Of a stretch of 5,376 nt of DNA, positions 1-4,412 are shown one piece after another. The DNA lies in the NCBI GenBank assembly GCA_040414855.1, contig JBEDUQ010000198.1:1-5376 (forward strand). The letters are read 5' to 3'. The notes beneath the pieces are model-generated. The model had not been told where the DNA came from. It ran no database searches and was given only the letters and a program-made list of their open reading frames with translations. Made by a program: the position numbers and the translations under genes. The DNA comes from DASVXQ01 sp040414855. GTDB lineage: Bacteria > Actinomycetota > CALGFH01. The number at the start of each line of letters is the position of its first letter. The first letter of the stretch is position 1.

Positions 1-665
1 GGATGACGCTGGCCGAGTTCCGGCAGCGGCACGGCCTCATCCGGTACACGGTGAAGGTCGACGAGTTCCGCCAGCTCGCCTCGGTGGCCGCCGCGCAGGA
101 CCTGGCCCTGGTCAACGGCGGGTACACGTACGAGACCGCGATCATCGAGCGGCTGCCGACGGTCGACCGCTCGGTGCTGATCGAGCGCCTCGAACCCAGC
201 GATCTCACCACCCGGTTCGACCTCCTCGAACCCGCGGCCGAGCTGGCCGTGCGCCCGATGCTGGCCGAGGCGCAACGGGCCGTCGACCGGCTCGGCTGCG
301 AGGTGGTGCTGCGCGCGTACGAGCCGGCCGCGCTGCCGGCGCTGTACCTGGTCAACCGGGCCGCGGCGTTCAACGCCGAGCTGCGCGCCACCCGGGAGCG
401 GGTCGACGACGTGTGGGCCGGCGTGCTGGACGCCCTCGCGAAGACGACCACCGATGAGCGCCCGCAACTCGTGCTCAACTACCGCAACCCGCTGGTCCGG
501 CGGGTCGCCTCGCTCGACGACCCGACCCTGGTCCGGCTGGCGGCCCAGGCGCTCTACGGGCAGGCGCTGCTGCTCGGGTACCACCCGATCCGGCCGGCGG
601 ACGCGGCCCTGCTGAACAGCTCGTTGCTCGGCCTGCTCAACCGGGCCGTCACGGAGCGGGACTGA
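1..665 (+). CDS. HSP90 family protein, 3' portion (5'-truncated by window edge)
   Basis: The 220 visible codons match the end of an Hsp90/HtpG-type chaperone, an ATP-driven dimeric cytosolic folding factor. Seen: a late middle-domain segment (visible residues about 1-80, with FRQLASVAAAQ and VNGGYTYETAIIERLP), followed by the C-terminal dimerisation domain. The last 60 residues (LNYRNPLVRRVASL, then LAAQALYGQALLLGYHP and NSSLLGLLNRAV) follow the E. coli HtpG C-terminal pattern of LNPDHVLVKR, LLLDQALLAE and a final Asn-Leu helix. The N-terminal ATPase domain and most of the middle domain lie upstream, so the ATG at base 3 is an internal methionine. The protein ends in VTERD and lacks the eukaryotic MEEVD TPR-docking tail. 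TGA at 663-665 sits 2 bp before the TPR gene. Whether it is the cell's main HtpG or a specialised paralogue cannot be decided here; the divergence from classical HtpG favours the latter. Confidence 0.85.
   Translation, partial: MTLAEFRQRHGLIRYTVKVDEFRQLASVAAAQDLALVNGGYTYETAIIERLPTVDRSVLIERLEPSDLTTRFDLLEPAAELAVRPMLAEAQRAVDRLGCEVVLRAYEPAALPALYLVNRAAAFNAELRATRERVDDVWAGVLDALAKTTTDERPQLVLNYRNPLVRRVASLDDPTLVRLAAQALYGQALLLGYHPIRPADAALLNSSLLGLLNRAVTERD
652..656 (+). promoter_or_regulatory. Probable RBS of the TPR gene inside the HSP90 gene end
   Basis: CGGAG within the last codons of the HSP90 gene lies 11 bp before the GTG at 668. It is a modest Shine-Dalgarno match at slightly long spacing. With the upstream stop codon only 2 bp before the GTG, terminating ribosomes may also restart here by coupling. 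It supports GTG 668 over the next candidate, ATG 716-718. Confidence 0.45.
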
Positions 666-667
666 CC

Positions 668-3562
668 GTGCCCAGCGAGGAAGAGCTGTGGCACCTGCTG
701 GCTGAGGCGCGCGACATGCCATATGGCGCCGGGCAGATCGCTCTCGTCGAGCAGGTGATCCAGCTCGCCGATGCGGCCGGCCTGGATAAGGCGCGGTTCG
801 CCAGCCGGATGTTCGCCACCCACGCGTACACCCACGGCGGTGAGCCGGCGAAGGCGTTCGTGACGTTCTCCTGGTGTCTGGGCGAGTACGACCGGGAGCC
901 GGGCCGGCGTAGCCGGGAAGACGAGCGGCTGCTGTTGTGGCACTTCAAGTACGTGACCAACGCGCTCACCGCGTTCCCCGAGGTGCCGCTCGCCCGCACG
1001 TACGCGGTGGTCGACGACATGGAACGGCGGTACCGGGCCGGCGGGCACAGCCTGCACGCGGTACACCGGCAGCGCTGGGGGATCGCCAACCACGTCGGCG
1101 ACGCCCCGGCGGCCGAGGAGTGGTACGCGCGGTGGTGTGCGGCGCCGCGTGACCAGAACTCCGACTGCGAGGGCTGCGACCCCGGCGCGAAGGTCAGTCA
1201 CCTGGTGGAGTGCGGTCGCGACGAGGAGGCCATCGTGCTGGCCGAGCCGGTGCTCCAGCGCCGGCTGACCTGCCCGGAGCAGCCGCAGTCGATCCTGACC
1301 GACCTGCTGCTGCCCTACCTGCGCACCGGCCGGCTGGCGGAAGCCGCCGACGCGCACCGCCGGGCGTACCGGGCGATGCGCGGCAACCTCGCCGACCTCG
1401 GCACGATCGCCGACCACCTGATGTTCTGCGCGTGGACCAGCAACGAGCCGCGCGGCTTGGAGATCGTGCAGCGCCACCTGGGCTGGCTCGACCGCTCGCC
1501 GTCGCCGTGGGCCACCATGCGGTTCGCGGCCGCCGCGGCGCGGGTACTGGACGGGCTGGTCGCGGCCGGGCACGTCGACCTGACCGTGCGCCGGGGCGCC
1601 GATGACGTGCCGCTGCCCCGGCTGGCCGCGGAACTGGCCGACACCGCCCGCGACCTGGGCGCCCGGTTCGACGCCCGCAATGACACCGGTCGGCAGGGCG
1701 CCCGGGTAGCGGAGTGGCTCGCGGCCGAGCCGCTGGTGACGTACCTGCCGCTGTCGGCGGTGGAGGCGCGGGTGCGTGCACCTCACCCTGCCTCCCCTGT
1801 CGCCAAGAGGGCGCCCCTCTCACCGTCCACACGGGAAGCGGGGCGCCCTCCTCACGAAGAGGGGAAGCCACCCGCCTACCCCGACGACCCGGCCGACCTG
1901 CTCGACCTGGCCGAGCGGCTGTTCCGGGAGCATCGGACGGCACAGGCTGAGGCGGCGTGGCGGCACTTCGACGAGCGGTACCCGGCGGACACCTTGCCGC
2001 CGCTGCTCGCGGCCCAACGGGTCGAGGGGCGGGGGCTGGTCGCCGCCGGGGTGGACCGGCACGCCGAGGCCGAGGCCGCCTGGCGCGAGGCGGCCGACGG
2101 GTACGCGAAAGCCGGCGACGAGGTACGCCGGCAGGTCACGCTGAGCCGGCTCGGCACGCTGTTGTGCGCCACTGACCGGTACGCCGAAGGGCTGGCCCTG
2201 GTCGAGGAGTCGACCCGGGACCTGCTGGACTGCGCCGAAGCCGAGCGGCGGGTGGGCGCCGAGCTGCGGCTGGCGTACGCGCTGGGCCTCGGCCACCGCC
2301 CAGGCGAGGCGCTGGCAGCGGTCGAGCGGGCCATGGCGCACGCCGCCGCGATTCCGGCCGACTCGGCCGACCCGCTGCTGACCGCCGAGGTGGCGATGCG
2401 CCGGGCCCAGTTCCTGCTGGTACTCGGGCGGGCCACGGAGGCGGCGGTATCAGCGGACGCGGCCCGGCAACGGTACGAGTCGGTCGGCGATCCGCCGGTC
2501 GCCGCGCTCGCCTGGCTCCTGTACGCGCACGCGCTGGCCGACTCCGGCGACCACACCGGTGCCGCGGACGCGTTCGGGGCGGCGCTGGCCCGGTCCTCCG
2601 AGCCTGACGTGGTGCTCTCCGGCCAGCACGGACGGGGCCGGGCACTGCTCGCCGCCGGGCTTTCCGGCCAGGCGGTGGCGCCGCTGATCGAGGCCGTCGC
2701 CGGCTTCGTGGCGGCGGGCACCGACCCGGCCGCCGCGTTCGCCCGGTTCGACCTGGCCACCGCGTACCACGGCGCCGGGCAGCCGCTGGATGCCGCCGAG
2801 GCGGCCGAGGAGGCGCTGCCGGCGCTGGAGCAGCTCGGCGCGCAGGATGCCGCCGACCGCTGCCGGTACCTGCTGTCGCTGGTGTACCGCGATCTCGACC
2901 AGCCCGACGAGGCGCTCACCCTGCTCGACCAGCTGGTGACCAACCTGGACGGGTTCGACAACCTGCCCGGCCGGTCGCAGATGCACGAGGAGGCCGGGCA
3001 GGTGCTGTACCGGCTGGACCGGGACGCGGCGGCGGCCCGGCGGTTCGCCACGGCGGCCGACGGTTACCACGACGCCGGGCGGCTCCTCGACGAGGTTCGG
3101 GCCCGCCGCTGGGCGGCGCTGGCGCTGCGCTGGGCGGATGAGTCGGATCAGGCGATAGTGACGCTCATCACTGCCGAGGAGAGGGCGGCCACGCTGCCGC
3201 CCGACGAGCCGTCCAGTACGTGGGAAAAGGCCATGCTCGCGTTCGACGGTGCCCGCGTGTTTATCGGCGCCGGCCAGCTCGATGAGGCCCTCGGCCGAGC
3301 GATCGCGTCGGGCGACGGATTTCGCTCGATCGGCGCGTTCGGCGAGGTGCTTCAGGCCGACCTTCTTCGGGCTGAACTGCTGTTTCGACTCGACCGGGCG
3401 ACCGAGGCGGAGCCGGTACTGCGTGCTGTGCTGGGCGCGGCGCCGCGCGACTCGCCGGCCCGGGAGAGTGGCGCGTGGCTGTTGAGCGAGGTGCTGACCG
3501 CGTTGGGCCGGGATGGCGAGGCCGCCGAGGTACGCGCGGAGTATGGCCTTGATGACACCTAA
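668..3562 (+). CDS. Large tetratricopeptide-repeat (TPR) protein, partner of the HSP90 gene
   Basis: This 964-residue, wholly helical, soluble-looking protein has no signal peptide or membrane segment. Residues 1-365 form an N-terminal helical-repeat module rich in Trp and Arg, with a Cys-x2-Cys pair (C167, C170 in SDCEGC) plus nearby cysteines in WCAAP and LVECGRDEE that could bind a metal. Residues about 367-410 are a disordered Pro/charged linker. Residues about 410-960 carry at least ten TPR-like helix pairs with typical A/L/G/Y spacing, such as GRGLVAAGVDRHAEAEAAW, LATAYHGAGQPLDAAEAAEE, LLSLVYRDLDQPDEALTLL and VLTALGRDGEAAEVRAEYG. TPR arrays are protein-binding scaffolds, so a role as client adaptor or co-chaperone for the adjacent Hsp90 is inferred, not shown. 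GTG 668 was chosen for its 2-bp spacing from the HSP90 stop and its RBS. Codons between about 3130 and 3410 are less GC-biased than the rest (ata, act, ttt, ctt, cga). The exact function is unknown. Confidence 0.9.
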   Translation: MPSEEELWHLLAEARDMPYGAGQIALVEQVIQLADAAGLDKARFASRMFATHAYTHGGEPAKAFVTFSWCLGEYDREPGRRSREDERLLLWHFKYVTNALTAFPEVPLARTYAVVDDMERRYRAGGHSLHAVHRQRWGIANHVGDAPAAEEWYARWCAAPRDQNSDCEGCDPGAKVSHLVECGRDEEAIVLAEPVLQRRLTCPEQPQSILTDLLLPYLRTGRLAEAADAHRRAYRAMRGNLADLGTIADHLMFCAWTSNEPRGLEIVQRHLGWLDRSPSPWATMRFAAAAARVLDGLVAAGHVDLTVRRGADDVPLPRLAAELADTARDLGARFDARNDTGRQGARVAEWLAAEPLVTYLPLSAVEARVRAPHPASPVAKRAPLSPSTREAGRPPHEEGKPPAYPDDPADLLDLAERLFREHRTAQAEAAWRHFDERYPADTLPPLLAAQRVEGRGLVAAGVDRHAEAEAAWREAADGYAKAGDEVRRQVTLSRLGTLLCATDRYAEGLALVEESTRDLLDCAEAERRVGAELRLAYALGLGHRPGEALAAVERAMAHAAAIPADSADPLLTAEVAMRRAQFLLVLGRATEAAVSADAARQRYESVGDPPVAALAWLLYAHALADSGDHTGAADAFGAALARSSEPDVVLSGQHGRGRALLAAGLSGQAVAPLIEAVAGFVAAGTDPAAAFARFDLATAYHGAGQPLDAAEAAEEALPALEQLGAQDAADRCRYLLSLVYRDLDQPDEALTLLDQLVTNLDGFDNLPGRSQMHEEAGQVLYRLDRDAAAARRFATAADGYHDAGRLLDEVRARRWAALALRWADESDQAIVTLITAEERAATLPPDEPSSTWEKAMLAFDGARVFIGAGQLDEALGRAIASGDGFRSIGAFGEVLQADLLRAELLFRLDRATEAEPVLRAVLGAAPRDSPARESGAWLLSEVLTALGRDGEAAEVRAEYGLDDT
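1790..1868 (+). repeat. GC-rich imperfect inverted repeat within the TPR gene linker
   Basis: A concentric inverted repeat lies inside the coding sequence. The core is a perfect 11-bp pair, GAGGGCGCCCC at 1807-1817 with GGGGCGCCCTC at 1840-1850. Inside it are 1819-1820 with 1837-1838 and CCGT/ACGG (1823-1826 with 1831-1834) around a 4-nt CCAC loop. Outside it, 1800-1802 pairs with 1855-1857 and TCCCCT (1793-1798) with AGGGGA (1860-1865), extending to GC/GC at 1790-1791 and 1867-1868. GGGCGCCC, itself palindromic, occurs in both arms. The element is read through in frame and encodes about 25 residues of low-complexity linker (residues about 374-399). Codons here (tca, aca, cct, gaa, cca) are less G/C-ended than in the flanking gene. 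It looks like an intergenic-type palindromic element or old terminator now used as coding sequence. Confidence 0.7.
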
Positions 3563-3575
3563 CGATCGTTCAGTG
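3556..3575. promoter_or_regulatory. Operator 1 (probable TetR-family autoregulatory site)
   Basis: CACCTAACGATCGTTCAGTG is an imperfect 20-bp palindrome with a perfect 10-bp core AACGATCGTT (3561-3570) and matching CAC/GTG ends. Thirteen bases of it (CCTAACGATCGTT, 3558-3570) recur exactly in front of the biotin carboxylase gene. It overlaps the TAA stop of the TPR gene and the expected -35 region of the tetR promoter, the usual place for autorepression. Binding by the neighbouring TetR protein is inferred from position, symmetry and duplication. Confidence 0.75.
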
Positions 3576-3604
3576 CAACCTTGACATCCGGTTAGGCTTC
3601 ACGA
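3569..3604 (+). promoter_or_regulatory. Probable tetR promoter giving a leaderless mRNA
   Basis: TAGGCT at 3593-3598 fits the actinobacterial -10 pattern TANNNT. Its last base is 6 bp before the ATG at 3605, so transcription should begin at or next to the start codon. A weak -35 (TTCAGT, 3569-3574, 18-bp spacer) overlaps operator 1. No Shine-Dalgarno-like sequence precedes the ATG, which agrees with leaderless translation, common in actinobacteria. TTGACA at 3581-3586 lies too close to this -10 to be its -35. Confidence 0.5.
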
Positions 3605-4201
3605 ATGACCGCGGAGCAGGTAGCCCGTACACCCGCGCCGGCACGGCGCCGGACCCGCCGTGAAGAGATTCTCGAGATCGCCGTCGGGCTGTTCGCGACC
3701 CGTGGTTACCACGGTGTGTCGATGGACGACATCGGCGCCGCTGCCGGCGTCACCGGGCCGGCGCTCTACCACCACTTCGCCGGCAAGGAGGCGATGCTGG
3801 TGGCCGCGCTGATCCCGGTCAGCGAGCAACTGCTGGCCGGCGGCCGGGCGCGGATCGGCGAGCACCAGGGCCGGCCGCGCACCGCGCTCGCCGCGCTCGT
3901 CGATTTCCACGTCGACTTCGCGCTGGCGAATCCGGCGGTCATCGCCCTGCACCTGCACGAGCTTGACCGCCTGCCGGACGAGCCACGCCGCCAGATCCGC
4001 CGGTTGCAGCGGCTGTACGTGGAGGAGTGGGTGAACACGCTCACCACGCTGCGCCCTGAACTGTCCGCCGGCGAGGCACGGGTACTCGCGCACGCCGCCT
4101 TCGGCCTGATGAACTCCACGCCGTTCCTCGGCGGCGAGGTCGACCGGCACCGCCGCGCCGAACTGCTCCGCGCGTCCGCGCTGGCCGCCCTGCGAGGCTG
4201 A
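3605..4201 (+). CDS. TetR/AcrR family transcriptional regulator
   Basis: This is a 198-residue DNA-binding repressor of normal TetR length. After a basic, Pro/Ala-rich start (residues 1-19), helix 1 runs through REEILEIAVGLFATRG (about 19-34). The helix-turn-helix follows in GVSMDDIGAAAGVTGPALYHHFAGKEAM in shortened form: MDDIGAAAGVT (40-50), PALYHHF (52-58) and the conserved K61. Residues about 65-198 form the helical ligand-binding and dimerisation domain, whose ligand is probably an acyl-CoA or related metabolite by context. It lies directly upstream of a biotin carboxylase gene on the same strand, and identical palindromic sites precede both genes, so it probably represses itself and the carboxylase operon. 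TetR genes beside acyl-CoA carboxylase clusters are well known in actinobacteria (for example mycobacterial BkaR and a Saccharopolyspora SACE_7040-type group, both recalled and not checked). ATG 3605 is the only plausible start before the HTH. Confidence 0.93.
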   Translation: MTAEQVARTPAPARRRTRREEILEIAVGLFATRGYHGVSMDDIGAAAGVTGPALYHHFAGKEAMLVAALIPVSEQLLAGGRARIGEHQGRPRTALAALVDFHVDFALANPAVIALHLHELDRLPDEPRRQIRRLQRLYVEEWVNTLTTLRPELSAGEARVLAHAAFGLMNSTPFLGGEVDRHRRAELLRASALAALRG

Positions 4202-4211
4202 CCCCCAAGAT

Positions 4212-4280
4212 CGTCACAACTTCCCGGAAATTGTGGCCTCGGCGCGGTCGGGAGACCACAACTTCCGGGAAGTTGTGACG
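4212..4280. repeat. Nested double palindrome; possible bidirectional terminator or REP-like element
   Basis: Two near-identical 21-bp palindromes, 4215-4235 (9 of 10 pairs match) and 4257-4277 (10 of 10), both begin CACAACTTCC and end TTGTG. They are also inverted relative to each other: 4212-4236 pairs with 4256-4280 in a 25-bp stem with one mismatch (4230/4262) and a 19-nt loop (4237-4255). The DNA or RNA can therefore form one long hairpin or two short ones. It begins 10 bp after the tetR stop with no T-tract on either side. A stem-only terminator for tetR is possible, as is membership of a dispersed intergenic repeat family. It is less GC-rich (ACAACTT/AAGTTGT) than its surroundings. Confidence 0.8.
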
Positions 4281-4285
4281 GCCCC

Positions 4286-4375
4286 GGGACGGCTGCGGGA
4301 CGGCTGCGGGACGGCCGCGCGGGACGGCCCCGGGACGATCGCGGGACGGTCCCGGCGCGACCTGGGGACGATCCT
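4286..4375. repeat. 11-bp tandem repeat (GGGACG minisatellite) upstream of the carboxylase promoter
   Basis: GGGACG begins at 4286, 4297, 4308, 4321, 4332, 4343 and 4365, with a degenerate unit GGCGCGACCTG at 4354. This gives about eight units of 11 bp, one of them lengthened to 13 bp. The first two units are identical (GGGACGGCTGC); later ones vary in the last five bases (GGCCCC, GATCGC, GGTCCC, GATCCT after GGGAC). The period is close to one DNA turn, so the units lie on roughly the same face of the helix. The array runs into the -10 box of the carboxylase promoter. Its function is unknown: it may arise by slippage, or be a phased binding platform. Confidence 0.8.
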
Positions 4376-4385
4376 GGGGTAGCCT
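4357..4385 (+). promoter_or_regulatory. Probable promoter of the biotin carboxylase operon
   Basis: TAGCCT at 4380-4385 fits the TANNNT -10 pattern and closely resembles the tetR -10 box TAGGCT. A weak -35 candidate, GCGACC (4357-4362, 17-bp spacer), lies in the last degenerate units of the 11-bp repeat. Transcription would begin near 4392, inside operator 2, leaving a leader of about 20 nt that includes the RBS. The weak -35 means the promoter call rests mainly on the -10, the operator and the spacing. Confidence 0.45.
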
Positions 4386-4398
4386 AACGATCGTTAAG
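4383..4398. promoter_or_regulatory. Operator 2 (probable TetR site over the carboxylase promoter)
   Basis: This 16-bp site holds the perfect 12-bp palindrome TAACGATCGTTA (4385-4396) with an extra outer C/G pair. It shares CCTAACGATCGTT exactly with operator 1. It overlaps the -10 box and the predicted transcription start, so a bound repressor would block initiation. Of the two sites its core palindrome is the longer. Confidence 0.78.
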
Positions 4399-4401
4399 GA
4401 C

Positions 4402-4407
4402 AGGAGG
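4402..4407 (+). promoter_or_regulatory. Strong RBS fixing the GTG start of the carboxylase
   Basis: AGGAGG is a full Shine-Dalgarno core ending 5 bp before the GTG at 4413. This fixes the start at GTG and contrasts with the leaderless-looking tetR gene just upstream. Confidence 0.9.
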
Positions 4408-4412
4408 CAGCA

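Noticed and set aside
3..5. ATG as the true start of the first gene
   Set aside because: The protein is recognisable as the last third of an Hsp90-family chain, which needs several hundred residues upstream.
716..718. ATG as an alternative start of the TPR gene
   Set aside because: It has no good RBS, and the GTG at 668 is 2 bp after the upstream stop with a plausible RBS and no gap in the helical sequence.
554..1786. 410-codon open frame on the minus strand
   Set aside because: It lies antisense to the HSP90 end and TPR gene. Its translation is Arg/Pro/Gly/Val-rich with no recognisable domain, typical of shadow frames in GC-rich DNA.
1876..3051. 391-codon minus-strand open frame
   Set aside because: The Ser/Ala/Arg-rich low-complexity translation is a mirror of the GC-biased third positions of the TPR gene.
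3581..3586. TTGACA as a consensus -35 box
   Set aside because: A proper spacer would put the -10 inside the tetR start codon region, where no TANNNT exists; it is also only 6 bp from TAGGCT.
3635..3649. GCGCCG/CGGCGC hairpin with a 3-nt loop early in tetR
   Set aside because: Short GC stems are expected by chance at this base composition and it falls in Ala/Arg codons with no other signal.
4286..4375. CRISPR-like array
   Set aside because: Repeat units are only 11 bp and contiguous with no spacers, so this is a simple tandem repeat.
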